Source: an uncultured Oscillospiraceae bacterium (GTDB lineage: Bacteria > Bacillota > Clostridia > Oscillospirales > Oscillospiraceae). From it: a stretch of DNA of 64,000 nucleotides. This document shows, piece after piece, positions 26,043-34,695 of the stretch. Every line of letters starts with the position of its first letter. The stretch's first letter is position 1. The translations under genes and the position numbers were made by a program. The DNA lies in contig CALXDC010000006.1 in NCBI GenBank assembly GCA_944386975.1, positions 1 to 64,000 on the forward strand, written 5' to 3'. The notes beneath the pieces were generated by a model. The model was given only the letters and a program-made list of their open reading frames with translations, was not told where the DNA came from and did not search any database.

Positions 26043-26849
26043 ATGAAAAAGATCTTTGCCCTGCTGCTGGCACTGTCTATGGTGCTGGCCCTGGCGGCCT
26101 GCGGGAACACTCAGAACGGCCAGGAGAACCAGCAGAGCGGCAGCAACGCCCAGAGCAGCGAGAACCAGAATCAGGAGGAGCAAAGCGGCGGCGAGGATGT
26201 CGCTGTGATGAGCTACGAGGAGTACATGGCGGCGGAGCTGGACAGCGCCGTCACCGTGGAGGCCTATGTCCAGGCCAAGCAGTCCTGGTGGGAGGACCAG
26301 GCCACCGTCTATGCCCAGGATGAGGACGGCGCCTACTTCTTCTACAACATGGCCTGCACCGAGGCGGACTACGCCCTCCTGACCCCCGGCACCTGCATCC
26401 GGGTCAGCGGCTACAAGGCCGAGTGGTCCGGCGAGGTGGAGATTATCGACGCCACCTTCGAGATCGTGGAGGCGGAGCCCTACATCGCCGAGGCCAAGGA
26501 CGTGACGGAGCTGCTGGCCGATGAGAGCCTCATCGACTATCAGAACCAGTTCGTGTCCTTCACCGGCCTCACCGTGGAGGCCGCCGGTCAGGACGACGAT
26601 GGCAACGACGTGGCCTTCCTCTACAACTGGGACGGCTCCGGCACCCAGGGGGACGACCTGTACTTCAACGTCTCCGCGGGCGGCCAGACCTACACCTTCA
26701 CCGTAGAGTCCTACCTCTGCGGCAGCGACACCGAGGTGTACAAGGCTGTGGAGTCCCTGGAGATTGGTCAGGTCATCGACGCGGAGGGCTTCCTCTACTG
26801 GTATGAGGGCGTGAACCCCCACATTACCTCCGTCACCGTGGTGGGCTGA
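26043..26849 (+). CDS. Lipoprotein of unknown function
   Basis: A 268-residue lipoprotein: signal MMKKIFALLLALSMVLALAAC with a lipobox, then a Gln/Asn/Ser/Glu-rich linker to about residue 50. Two similar beta-rich segments follow (about 60-150 and 155-268), each resembling the nucleic-acid-binding-type OB folds common in Clostridial lipoproteins (DSAVTVEAYVQAKQ; FVSFTGLTVEAAG; GQVIDAEGFLYWYEGVNPHI). ATG 26043 follows AAGGAGG by nine bases. Own promoter and terminator. Function unknown. Confidence 0.8.
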   Translation: MKKIFALLLALSMVLALAACGNTQNGQENQQSGSNAQSSENQNQEEQSGGEDVAVMSYEEYMAAELDSAVTVEAYVQAKQSWWEDQATVYAQDEDGAYFFYNMACTEADYALLTPGTCIRVSGYKAEWSGEVEIIDATFEIVEAEPYIAEAKDVTELLADESLIDYQNQFVSFTGLTVEAAGQDDDGNDVAFLYNWDGSGTQGDDLYFNVSAGGQTYTFTVESYLCGSDTEVYKAVESLEIGQVIDAEGFLYWYEGVNPHITSVTVVG

Positions 26850-26865
26850 GGCAAGGGCAGCAAAA

Positions 26866-26907
26866 CACCGCGCCGGGAACTTTTCTGGTTCCCGGCGCGG
26901 TTTTTTG
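26866..26907 (+). terminator. Intrinsic terminator
   Basis: ACCGCGCCGGGAAC and GTTCCCGGCGCGGT form a perfect 14-bp stem with a 7-base loop, followed by T6. It also lies at the 3' end of the minus-strand regulator gene. Confidence 0.92.
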
Positions 26908-26910
26908 CGT

Positions 26911-27510
26911 CTATTTCAATTCCGTCAGGTCCTCGCAGGCGGCCAGAATCTGCCGGGCCACCGTTGCGCGGGGCAGGCGCTGGTCCATAGACCGCTTCTC
27001 AATGTGGCGGTGGGCCTCCTCCTCCGACATGCCCCGGCGCTGGATCAGAGCCCACTTGGCCCGGTTCACCAGCCGGATCTCCTGGATCTTCTCCTCCACC
27101 GACTGCTGCCGCACCTCCATGCGCCGCAGCCGCTCCCGGAGGGCGCAGAGGGCCCGGATGCACTGGACAACCACCGCCGTGGAGGTGGGCTTGGGAGCGG
27201 GGACCACCCCGAAGGGAGTCACCTGGGCCGCCACCGCGTCCAGGTCCTCGCTCTTCACAAACAGCAGCACCGCCGCGTCCCCCTGGCAGGCGTCCTCCGC
27301 CAGCCGCTGGCCGCTGTCGTCGGGGAGGGGGGCGTTGATAAAAATCAGGTCGTACTCCTGCTCCGTCATGGACCGCCGGGCCTCCCCGGCGCTGCGGGCC
27401 CGCTTCACCGGGTAGAAATCCGTCACCGGCAGCAGGGCCGTCAGAGCCTCGGCCATCCGGTCCCCGGCGGAGACGATGAGCACCGCGTAGGTGCGCTCCT
27501 GAAACACCAT
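26911..27510 (-). CDS. ANTAR-domain transcription antitermination regulator
   Basis: A 199-residue response-regulator-like protein. The N-terminal receiver fold (about 8-120) contains DLIFINAPLPDDSG, but the usual phospho-acceptor Asp position after LIF is occupied by Ile/Asn, so phosphorylation may not be the input. The C-terminal ANTAR domain (about 135-195) has the RNA-binding signature RLVNRAKWALIQRRGMSEEEAHRHI. ANTAR proteins bind paired hexaloop hairpins in leaders and prevent termination, often for nitrogen genes. Placement at the end of the glutamate synthase-glnA operon, together with the leader at 32146-32187, makes autoregulation of this operon likely. Confidence 0.88.
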   Translation of the reverse strand: MVFQERTYAVLIVSAGDRMAEALTALLPVTDFYPVKRARSAGEARRSMTEQEYDLIFINAPLPDDSGQRLAEDACQGDAAVLLFVKSEDLDAVAAQVTPFGVVPAPKPTSTAVVVQCIRALCALRERLRRMEVRQQSVEEKIQEIRLVNRAKWALIQRRGMSEEEAHRHIEKRSMDQRLPRATVARQILAACEDLTELK

Positions 27511-27546
27511 GGGCCTTCCTCCTTCCTCACAGAGAGTCTCTTCCGC

Positions 27547-28752
27547 TCACCGGCAGTAGGCCGCCAGGAGGGAGGCGGGGAGGCAGGACCGGAGGAAGGG
27601 ACTGGCCGCGGCGGCGGCCGCCGCCTCCTCCCGGGTGGCGGGCAGACGGGCAAAGCCCGCCAGAAGCTCCGGCGGGGCGTTATAGAGGTTGAAGTTGGCG
27701 GGGGCGGGGAGGTAGAGGCCCCGCTCCAGCCCGTCCAGCCCGGCATAGAGCAGCAGGGTGAAGGCCAGGTAGGGATTTGCCGCCGGGTCCGGGGACCGCA
27801 GCTCCGCCCGGCGGTAGGGGCCGCTGGCGGCGGGGATGCGGATGAGCTGGGACCGGTTCTCCGGGGACCAGGTGACGTACCCCGGGGCCTTCCGGGTGCC
27901 CAGCCGGTGGTAGGACTCCTCCCGGGGGTTGAGGAAGAGGGTCATATCCCGGACGTGGTCCAGCACACCGGCAATGACCCCCGGCAGGGGGTCCTCCTCC
28001 CCGCCGGTGACGGAGAGGTTGATGTGAAAGCCGCTGCCGGGCTGGTCCTTCAGGGGCTTGGGGGAGAAGTCCGCCCAGAGGCCGCTGCGCTGGGCCACCG
28101 CCTCCACCACGTTGCGGAAGGTGACGGCGTTGTCGGCGGCGGTGAGGGGGTCGGAGTAGCGGAAGTCGATCTCGTTCTGCCCCGGGCCCTCCTCGTGGTG
28201 GGAGCTCTCAGGGCGGATGCCCATCTGCTCCAGGGTCAGGCAGATCTCCCGCCGCACGTTCTCCCCCCGGTCCAGAGGGGCCACGTCCATATACCCCGCC
28301 TCGTCCCAGGGAATCCGGGTGAGACGGCCCTCCTGGTCGGTGCGGAAGAGGTAAAACTCCAGCTCCGCCCCGAAGGCGAAGCGGTACCCCGCCGCCTCCG
28401 CCTGCTCCACCGCCCGGCGGAGAAGACGGCGGCAGTCCGCCTCAAAGGGGCGGCCGTCGGGGTGGAGCACGTCGCAGTACATCCGCACCACCGTGCCGTT
28501 CTCCGACCGCCAGGGCAGGGAGGACAGGGTGGCCGGGTCCGGCCGCAGCACCAGATCCGACCATACCTCCCCGCCGAAGCCGGGGATGGCGGAGGCGTCG
28601 ATGGCAATGCCGGTGTCGAAGGCCCGGGGCAGCTCCCCGGGGAGGATGGACACATTTTTCTGGCGTCCGTACACGTCGCAGAAGGCCAGGCGGATGAACT
28701 GCACCCCCGCCTCCGCCACGTACTGGAGCACCTCGCCCGCAGTATATCCCAT
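27547..28752 (-). CDS. glnA: Glutamine synthetase, GlnA-like (short)
   Basis: A 401-residue type I-like glutamine synthetase, which makes glutamine from glutamate, ammonia and ATP. Active-site signatures: FGAELEFYLF (metal-binding Glu), EGPGQNEIDFRY, GSGFHINLS, and the late YRRAELRSPDPAANPYLAFTLLL. It is about 40 residues shorter than standard GlnA, mostly at the N and C termini, and the adenylylation loop is not evident. Many Clostridia carry such short GlnA paralogues beside split glutamate synthase genes. It lies 15 bases downstream of the GXGXG subunit gene. Confidence 0.9.
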   Translation of the reverse strand: MGYTAGEVLQYVAEAGVQFIRLAFCDVYGRQKNVSILPGELPRAFDTGIAIDASAIPGFGGEVWSDLVLRPDPATLSSLPWRSENGTVVRMYCDVLHPDGRPFEADCRRLLRRAVEQAEAAGYRFAFGAELEFYLFRTDQEGRLTRIPWDEAGYMDVAPLDRGENVRREICLTLEQMGIRPESSHHEEGPGQNEIDFRYSDPLTAADNAVTFRNVVEAVAQRSGLWADFSPKPLKDQPGSGFHINLSVTGGEEDPLPGVIAGVLDHVRDMTLFLNPREESYHRLGTRKAPGYVTWSPENRSQLIRIPAASGPYRRAELRSPDPAANPYLAFTLLLYAGLDGLERGLYLPAPANFNLYNAPPELLAGFARLPATREEAAAAAAASPFLRSCLPASLLAAYCR

Positions 28753-28767
28753 ACAAAATCCCTCCTC

Positions 28768-29490
28768 TCAGTTGGCCACGTACAGCTGGCGGTAGGGGTC
28801 GCTGCTGTCGGGGGTGATGCAGGTGAAGGGGCCCGCCAGAATTTCGGCGCAGTCGCCGCCGAAGAGACGGCAGTACTCCGCCACATAGGGGCGAATCTCC
28901 TCCAAATCCTCCCCTCCCGCCTCCCGGGCGGTGACCTTGCCGGGGAAGCGCAGGTCCTTGCAGGGGGAGCGGAGGAACACCTTCCCCCCGTGCATCCCCG
29001 TGCAGGGGAAGTAGCCGGTGATGGGCTTGCCGTCGGTGTGGAGGCCCAGCACCAGGATGATTCCCCCGGCCTGGTACTCTCCCAGGAAGCTCCCCACCCG
29101 GCCGCCGATGACCAGCACCGGCAGCTTCTCCTCATAGGCCTTCATGTGGACCCCGGCCCGGTAGCCGGCGCTGTCCCGGACGTAGATGGCGCCGCCCCGC
29201 ATGGCGTAACCGGCGGCGTCGCCGATGCTGCCGTGGACCACGATGGTCCCGGCGTCCATGGTGTCCCCCACCGCGTCCTGGGCGTTGCCGAAAACCTCGA
29301 TGGAGGCCCCGCTGAGGTAGGCCCCCAAGGCGTTGCCGGGGATGCCCCGGACGGCGATATGGCCACGGTCCAGCCCCGCGCCGATAAACCGCTGGCCGAG
29401 ACACTCCGTGATCTCGCAGTCCCCCCGGCCCCGGCGGACGGTCTCGTTGAGGGCGGCGGCCTCCAGGCCGGAGGCGTTGATATGCAGCAT
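28768..29490 (-). CDS. Glutamate synthase GXGXG-domain subunit
   Basis: A 240-residue protein equal to the C-terminal beta-helix (GXGXG) domain of GltB. Repeated Gly patterns such as IAVRGIPGNALGAYLSGASIEVFGNAQDAVGDTMDAGTIVVHGSIGDAAGYAMRGG form the right-handed helix that scaffolds the synthase. As a separate polypeptide it is typical of archaeal and Clostridial split glutamate synthases. It lies between the FMN subunit gene (14 bases upstream) and glnA. Confidence 0.9.
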   Translation of the reverse strand: MLHINASGLEAAALNETVRRGRGDCEITECLGQRFIGAGLDRGHIAVRGIPGNALGAYLSGASIEVFGNAQDAVGDTMDAGTIVVHGSIGDAAGYAMRGGAIYVRDSAGYRAGVHMKAYEEKLPVLVIGGRVGSFLGEYQAGGIILVLGLHTDGKPITGYFPCTGMHGGKVFLRSPCKDLRFPGKVTAREAGGEDLEEIRPYVAEYCRLFGGDCAEILAGPFTCITPDSSDPYRQLYVAN

Positions 29491-29504
29491 ATGGTTCCCT
29501 CCCT

Positions 29505-31010
29505 TTAGTCTCCGGCGTGGCCCACGCCCAAAATGTCCAGCTCCTTCTGAGTAAGGCCCACGCCCCGCAGCATCAGCCGGTTGCCCCGGAGGGCCTCGAT
29601 GGAGTTGATGCCCATGCTGCCCAGAAACTCCCGGATCTCGTGCTTCCAGGCGGTCATCAGGCGGATGAGCCGCTGGCTCCCCTCGTCAGGGTCCAGCCGC
29701 TTCACCAGCTCCGGCTGCTGGGTGGCGATGCCCCAGTTGCACCGGCCGCTCTGGCAGGTGCGGCAGAGGTGGCAGCCCATGGCGATCATGGCGGCGGTGG
29801 CCACGTAGCAGGCGTCAGCCCCCAGGGCCACCGCCTTCACCACGTCGGCGGCGTTGCGGATGCTGCCCCCCACGATGAGGGACACCTGATTGCGGATGCC
29901 CTCCTCCCGCAGCCGCTGGTCCACAGCGGCCAGGGCCAGCTCGATGGGGATGCCCACGTTGTCCCGTATGCGGGTGGGGGACGCCCCGGTGCCGCCCCGG
30001 AAGCCGTCGATGGCAATGATATCCGCCCCGCTGCGGGCAATGCCGCTGGCAATGGCGGAGATGTTGTGGACCGCCGCCACCTTCACGATCACCGGCAGGC
30101 GGTACTCCGTGGCCTCCTTCAGGGAGGACACCAGCTGCCGGAGGTCCTCAATGGAGTAGATGTCGTGGTGGGGGGCGGGGGAGATGGCGTCGCAGCCCTC
30201 GGGCACCATCCGGGTCCGGGACACCTCTCCCACCAGCTTGTTCCCCGGCAGGTGACCGCCGATACCCGGCTTGGCCCCCTGACCCATCTTCACCTCGATG
30301 GCGGCCCCGGCCTCCAGATAGGCCTTGTGGACGCCGAAGCGGCCGGAGGCCACCTGGACGATGGTGTTGCGGCCGTAGCGGTAGAAGTTCTGGTGGAGGC
30401 CCCCCTCGCCGGTGTTGTAGTAGATCCCCAGGGCCTCCGCCGCCCGGGCCAGGCTCTCATGGGCGTTGTAGCTGATGGAGCCGTAGCTCATGGCGGAGAA
30501 CAGCACCGGCATGCTCAGCTCCAGCTGGGGCGGCAGGGTGCAGTCCAGGGTGCCGTCGGGATTGCGGCGGACGTGGTCCGGCTTCTTGCCTAAAAAGGTC
30601 CTGGTCTCCATGGGCTCCCGGAGGGGGTCGATGGGGGGATTGGTCACCTGGGAGGCGTTGAGGAGGAGCCGGTCCCAGTACACCGGCACATGGCCGGGGC
30701 TCCCCATGGAGGACAGCAGCATGCCGCCGCTGCCCGCCTGCATGTAGATCTCCCGCACCGCCTGGGCGCTCCAGTTGCCGTTCTCCCGGAGGGTGCTGGG
30801 GTTCTTCACGATCTTGATGGCCCGGGTGGGGCACACCGCCACGCACCGCTGGCAGTTGACGCACCGGGCCTCGTCGCTGACCATCCGCTTGTGCTCGGCG
30901 TCGTAGCGGTGGACGCCGTTGGCGCACTGGCGCTCACAGAGGCGGCAGTTGTTGCAGCGCTCGGCGCTGCGGAGGATGTCGTACTCCGGATAGACGTATT
31001 GAATCCGCAT
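29505..31010 (-). CDS. Glutamate synthase FMN-domain subunit with N-terminal ferredoxin domain
   Basis: A 501-residue protein. Residues 15-62 form a bacterial 2[4Fe-4S] ferredoxin-type domain with Cys19, 22, 25, 29 and Cys50, 53, 56, 60. The rest is the FMN-binding central domain of GltB (SAMSYGSIS, VKMGQGAKPGIGGHLPG, IAIDGFRGGTGASP, and GCHLCRTCQSGRCNWGI for the [3Fe-4S] site). It converts 2-oxoglutarate and ammonia into glutamate. No GltD flavoprotein gene is present, so electrons probably enter through the fused ferredoxin domain. It overlaps the amidotransferase gene by one base. Confidence 0.93.
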   Translation of the reverse strand: MRIQYVYPEYDILRSAERCNNCRLCERQCANGVHRYDAEHKRMVSDEARCVNCQRCVAVCPTRAIKIVKNPSTLRENGNWSAQAVREIYMQAGSGGMLLSSMGSPGHVPVYWDRLLLNASQVTNPPIDPLREPMETRTFLGKKPDHVRRNPDGTLDCTLPPQLELSMPVLFSAMSYGSISYNAHESLARAAEALGIYYNTGEGGLHQNFYRYGRNTIVQVASGRFGVHKAYLEAGAAIEVKMGQGAKPGIGGHLPGNKLVGEVSRTRMVPEGCDAISPAPHHDIYSIEDLRQLVSSLKEATEYRLPVIVKVAAVHNISAIASGIARSGADIIAIDGFRGGTGASPTRIRDNVGIPIELALAAVDQRLREEGIRNQVSLIVGGSIRNAADVVKAVALGADACYVATAAMIAMGCHLCRTCQSGRCNWGIATQQPELVKRLDPDEGSQRLIRLMTAWKHEIREFLGSMGINSIEALRGNRLMLRGVGLTQKELDILGVGHAGD

Positions 31011-32104
31011 CAGTAAGCCCCCTCTCTCACCCGGACAATCACCGGCTCGCCTCCGGCGGGGGCCCAGATGTGCTCCGCCTCCGGCTCCATGGCCCGGATG
31101 GCGGCCTCCTCGCTGGCGATGAACACCAGGTCGTTCTTCTCCCCTACCACCATGCTCCGCAGCTTCAGCCGGTCGTTGAGGGCCATGAGCCCCCCGGTGA
31201 AGCCCAGGACGATGGAGAATGGCCCCGTCAGAAGGAGACCGGAGAACATGGCCCGGAGATAGCTCAGCTGCCGCTTCTCCCGCTCCGGCTTGGTCCCGAT
31301 GGTGCTCCAGAAGGGAGCGGCGATCACCGAGGCCAGCTCCTCCAAAGTGAGGCCCTGGCGGCGGAGGAGATAGTCGGCAATGTAGGCCATCACCTCCGTG
31401 TCCGTCTGGAGGGTGCAGGTGTAGCCGTACATCTCAATGAAGCGGCGGTTGGCGTCGTAGGAGGAGATCTCCCCGTTGTGGACCACCGTGTAGTCCAGAA
31501 GACCGAAGGGGTGGGCCCCGCCCCACCAGCCCGGGGTGTTGGTGGGATAGCGGCCGTGGGCCGTCCAGGCGTAGGCCTCATACTCCTCCAGGCGGTAGAA
31601 CCGGCCCACGTCCTCGGGGTACCCGGCGGCCTTGAAAACCCCCATGTTCTTCCCGCTGGAGAAGACATAGCAGCCCTTCAGGGCCACGTTGATCTTCAGA
31701 ACGCTCCGGGCCACGAAGGTGTCCTCGTCCACCTGCATATCCCGGAGGGCGGACTGAAGGGGGGCGGCAAAGTACCGCCAGATCAAAGGCTCGTCGGTGA
31801 TCTCCGGAATCTTCCGCACGGGAATCTCCTCCGCCCACACCAGGTCGAACCGCTCCTTCAAAAAGGCCTCGCAGGTCTCCCGGCAGCTGTTGTCGTCAAA
31901 AAAGATATGGATGGCGAAAAACTCCCGGTAGTCGGGGTAGATGCCGTAGCCGGCAAAGCCGCCGCCCAGTCCGTTGGACCGCTCCCGCATGGGCACCATG
32001 CTGGCCACGATCCCCTCGCCGCTCATGCAGCGTCCCTCCCGGGAGATCACAGCGGAGATGGCGCACCCGGAGGGAATCCGTACCTGACCCTCCAAAGGTC
32101 TCAT
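31010..32104 (-). CDS. Glutamate synthase amidotransferase (class II glutaminase) subunit
   Basis: A 364-residue class II glutamine amidotransferase subunit, the GltB N-terminal domain as a separate protein. The predicted nucleophile is Cys14 in IPSGCAISAV, meaning a short propeptide must be removed, as in GltB. Other Ntn-hydrolase motifs are GRYPTNTPGWWGGAHPFGLLDYTVVHNGEISSYDANRRF and LQTDTEVMAYIADYLL. It releases ammonia from glutamine for the FMN subunit. First gene of the operon; start at 32104 follows AAAGGGTG. Confidence 0.92.
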   Translation of the reverse strand: MRPLEGQVRIPSGCAISAVISREGRCMSGEGIVASMVPMRERSNGLGGGFAGYGIYPDYREFFAIHIFFDDNSCRETCEAFLKERFDLVWAEEIPVRKIPEITDEPLIWRYFAAPLQSALRDMQVDEDTFVARSVLKINVALKGCYVFSSGKNMGVFKAAGYPEDVGRFYRLEEYEAYAWTAHGRYPTNTPGWWGGAHPFGLLDYTVVHNGEISSYDANRRFIEMYGYTCTLQTDTEVMAYIADYLLRRQGLTLEELASVIAAPFWSTIGTKPEREKRQLSYLRAMFSGLLLTGPFSIVLGFTGGLMALNDRLKLRSMVVGEKNDLVFIASEEAAIRAMEPEAEHIWAPAGGEPVIVRVREGAY

Positions 32105-32145
32105 ATCGTCACACCCTTTCGGTAAAGAAAAAAAGGACGCTTACA

Positions 32146-32187
32146 AAAAAGGGCAGACCTCCCCTCTTTATAAACATCCTTGTTTAT
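32146..32187 (-). promoter_or_regulatory. Leader hairpins of the glutamate synthase operon: ANTAR-type hexaloop and terminator
   Basis: On the minus strand the leader has a hairpin ATAAAC/GTTTAT (32187-32170) with a six-base loop AAGGAT, A at position 1 and G at position 4, as in ANTAR targets. Directly adjacent, AAAGAGGG (32169-32162) pairs with CCCTTTTT (32153-32146), a terminator-like stem ending in T residues, 40 bases before the start codon. Only one hexaloop hairpin is visible, whereas known ANTAR targets have two, so the same dyad may instead be a DNA operator. Confidence 0.5.
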
Positions 32188-32193
32188 GAAACC

Positions 32194-32222
32194 ACGATAC
32201 TATAAAGACAAATGTTTGTCAA
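32194..32222 (-). promoter_or_regulatory. Promoter of the glutamate synthase-glnA operon
   Basis: On the minus strand, TTGACA (32222-32217) and TATCGT (32199-32194) are separated by 17 bases. A dyad GACAAA/TTTGTC (32207-32220) overlaps the -35 and could be an operator. Confidence 0.65.
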
Positions 32223-32278
32223 CGGAAAACTCCACAAAATACCGACCGATATCCCGCTGAATTTGTGCAAATCTGGCA

Positions 32279-32307
32279 TTGACGGGAGAAAAAGTTCCGT
32301 GTATTGT
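32279..32307 (+). promoter_or_regulatory. Promoter of glnN
   Basis: TTGACG (32279-32284), 17-base spacer, TATTGT (32302-32307), divergent from the glutamate synthase promoter. Confidence 0.65.
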
Positions 32308-32323
32308 ATTGTCATTGCAAGAC

Positions 32324-32370
32324 GACGGCGTCAGGGACCCTGGGTCCCGGCGTCGCCGTCCCTTTTTTTA
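32324..32370 (+). terminator. Terminator-like hairpin inside the glnN leader
   Basis: GACGGCG (32324-32330) pairs with CGCCGTC (32354-32360), with an inner GGGACC/GGTCCC stem (32334-32346), and is followed by a T7 run. It lies after the glnN promoter and before the ATG at 32401, so it would have to be read through for glnN expression. Confidence 0.7.
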
Positions 32371-32400
32371 TGCTAAAATACGCAGAGAGGGTGAATAAAC

Positions 32401-34491
32401 ATGAAAACTGTACCGGAGTATTTCGGCAGTATGGTATTTGACGACCGGGTGATGAAGGCCCGACTGCCCGAGGGGGTGTACCGCTCCCTGCGGCGGACCA
32501 TGGACCAGGGGGAGCGGCTGGATTTGTCGGTGGCCAACGCGGTAGCGGAGGCCATGAAGGACTGGGCCGTGGAGCGGGGGGCCACCCACTTCACCCACTG
32601 GTTCCAGCCCATGACCGGCGTCACGGCGGAGAAGCACGACAGCTTCATCTCCCCCGCCCCCGACGGCCGGGTGATTCTGGAGTTCTCCGGCAAGGAGCTG
32701 ATCCGGGGGGAGCCCGACGCCTCCTCCTTCCCCTCCGGCGGCCTGCGGGCCACCTTCGAGGCCCGGGGCTACACCGCCTGGGACCCCACCTCCTACGCCT
32801 TCATCAAGGACCGTACCCTCTGCATTCCCACCGCCTTCTGCTCCTACGGCGGGGAGGCCCTGGACAAGAAGACCCCCCTGCTCCGGTCCATGGAGGCCCT
32901 GAACCGCCAGGCCATGCGGGTGCTGCGGCTGCTGGGGGACACGGAGACCACCTGCGTCCGCACCTCCGTGGGGCCCGAGCAGGAGTATTTTCTCATCGAC
33001 CGCGCCCTCTATGAGAAGCGGAAGGACCTCATCTACACCGGCCGCACCCTCTTCGGCGCCCGCCCCCCCAAGGGTCAGGAGCTGGACGACCACTACTTCG
33101 GCGCCATCAAGCCCCGGGTGGCGGCCTACATGGCGGAGCTGAACGAGGAGCTGTGGAAGCTGGGCATTCTGGCCAAGACGGAGCACAACGAGGTGGCCCC
33201 GGCCCAGCACGAGCTGGCCCCCATCTACACCGCCACCAACATCGCCACGGACCACAACCAGCTGACCATGGAGATCATGCAGAAGGTGGCGGCAAAGCAC
33301 GGCCTGGTGTGCCTCCTCCACGAGAAGCCCTTCGACGGGGTCAACGGCTCGGGGAAGCACAACAACTGGTCCATGGCCACCGATACCGGCGTGAACCTCC
33401 TCTCCCCGGGAGAGAAGCCCTTTGAGAACACCCGCTTCCTCCTCTTCCTCTCCGCGGTGATCCAGGCGGTGGACGACTACCAGGATCTGCTGCGGCTGTC
33501 GGTGGCCACCGCCGGCAACGACCACCGCCTGGGGGCCAACGAGGCGCCTCCCGCCGTGGTGTCCATCTTCCTGGGCGACGAGCTCACCGCCGTCCTTCAG
33601 GCCATCGAGCGGGGAGAGGATTACACCGCCGCCGCCGGGGCCGTCATGAAGCTGGGGGTCCACGCCCTGCCCCGGTTCCCCAAGGACTCCACCGACCGCA
33701 ACCGTACCTCCCCCTTCGCCTTCACCGGCAACAAGTTTGAATTCCGGATGCTGGGCTCCTCCAACTCCATCGCCTGCGCCAACATGATGCTCAACAGCGC
33801 CGTGGCGGAGTCCCTCCGCCAGTACGCCGACCGGCTGGAGGGGGCGGCGGACGCCGAGAACGAGGTACGGCAGATTCTCCGGGATGTCATCACCGCCCAC
33901 AAGCGGATCCTCTTCAACGGCAACGGCTACGACGCCGCCTGGCTGGAGGAGGCCGCGCGCCGGGGCCTCAGCAACTTGCCCACCACCCCCGACTGCATGC
34001 CGCGGCTTTTGGATGAGAAGAATGTGGAGATGCTGACCCGCCACAAGGTGTTCTCCCCGGCGGAGCTCCACAGCCGCTGTGACATCATGCTGGAGAACTA
34101 CTGCAAGAGTGTGGAGATCGAGGCCGTCACCATGTCCGACATGGCCCGGAAGGAAATTCTCCCCGCGGTGGAGGCCTTTGCCGCCGCCACCGCCGAGGCA
34201 GCCGGGAAGAAGAAGGCCCTGGCCCCGGAGCTGACCCTGGGGTACGAGACGGGGCTGGTCCGCCGCCTCTCCGGTCTCACCGACCGGATGGCCGAGGCCG
34301 CCGACGCCCTGGACGCCGCCATGGCCGCCCTGCCCCAGGGGGATATCATCGCCCGGTCCGAGGCCGTCCGGGACGAGATTCTGCCCCGGATGGCGGACCT
34401 CCGGTCCGCCGCCGATCAGGCGGAGCTGGCCACCTCCCAGGAGCACTGGCCCTTCCCCACCTACGGCGATCTCCTCTTCAGCGTCCGCTGA
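32401..34491 (+). CDS. glnN: Type III glutamine synthetase GlnN
   Basis: A 696-residue GSIII, a dodecameric enzyme common in Bacteroidetes and Clostridia. Signatures are [19 protein letters not shown] (GSIII N-terminal region), [27 protein letters not shown] (metal-binding), [23 protein letters not shown], and [14 protein letters not shown]. It provides ammonia assimilation beside the GlnA-glutamate synthase operon facing it. It has its own promoter and a leader with a strong terminator-like hairpin, pointing to regulation by conditional antitermination. A polypyrimidine-loop inverted repeat follows the stop. Confidence 0.96.
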   Translation: MKTVPEYFGSMVFDDRVMKARLPEGVYRSLRRTMDQGERLDLSVANAVAEAMKDWAVERGATHFTHWFQPMTGVTAEKHDSFISPAPDGRVILEFSGKELIRGEPDASSFPSGGLRATFEARGYTAWDPTSYAFIKDRTLCIPTAFCSYGGEALDKKTPLLRSMEALNRQAMRVLRLLGDTETTCVRTSVGPEQEYFLIDRALYEKRKDLIYTGRTLFGARPPKGQELDDHYFGAIKPRVAAYMAELNEELWKLGILAKTEHNEVAPAQHELAPIYTATNIATDHNQLTMEIMQKVAAKHGLVCLLHEKPFDGVNGSGKHNNWSMATDTGVNLLSPGEKPFENTRFLLFLSAVIQAVDDYQDLLRLSVATAGNDHRLGANEAPPAVVSIFLGDELTAVLQAIERGEDYTAAAGAVMKLGVHALPRFPKDSTDRNRTSPFAFTGNKFEFRMLGSSNSIACANMMLNSAVAESLRQYADRLEGAADAENEVRQILRDVITAHKRILFNGNGYDAAWLEEAARRGLSNLPTTPDCMPRLLDEKNVEMLTRHKVFSPAELHSRCDIMLENYCKSVEIEAVTMSDMARKEILPAVEAFAAATAEAAGKKKALAPELTLGYETGLVRRLSGLTDRMAEAADALDAAMAALPQGDIIARSEAVRDEILPRMADLRSAADQAELATSQEHWPFPTYGDLLFSVR

Positions 34492-34539
34492 AATCCTTCC
34501 GATCCCACGCGCTCGGGGATTTTTCCCCGCCATTTCTCC

Positions 34540-34625
34540 GGGACGCTCCCCTCTCTCCCCTCCCTCCCTCCGGGGAGCGTCCCCCTGAAAAGAATCCATC
34601 CGCCGCCCGGGAAGACCTCCCGGGC
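34540..34625. repeat. Two inverted repeats between glnN and purC
   Basis: A perfect 12-bp stem, GGGACGCTCCCC (34540-34551) with GGGGAGCGTCCC (34572-34583), encloses a 20-base pyrimidine-only loop. A second stem GCCCGGGA/TCCCGGGC follows (34605-34625). Neither has a T run, so if they end glnN transcription they are not standard intrinsic terminators. I see no purine riboswitch here. Confidence 0.6.
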
Positions 34626-34695
34626 GCGCGCGGCGTCTGGATACCGCCGCCGACTCTGCAGATACTGCAACAAAACATAAAAGGAGGCTGCACCC

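Noticed and set aside
34492..34695. Purine riboswitch upstream of purC.
   Set aside because: I could not find the conserved loop-loop (kissing) sequences or the core junction of a purine aptamer; only two simple inverted repeats are visible.
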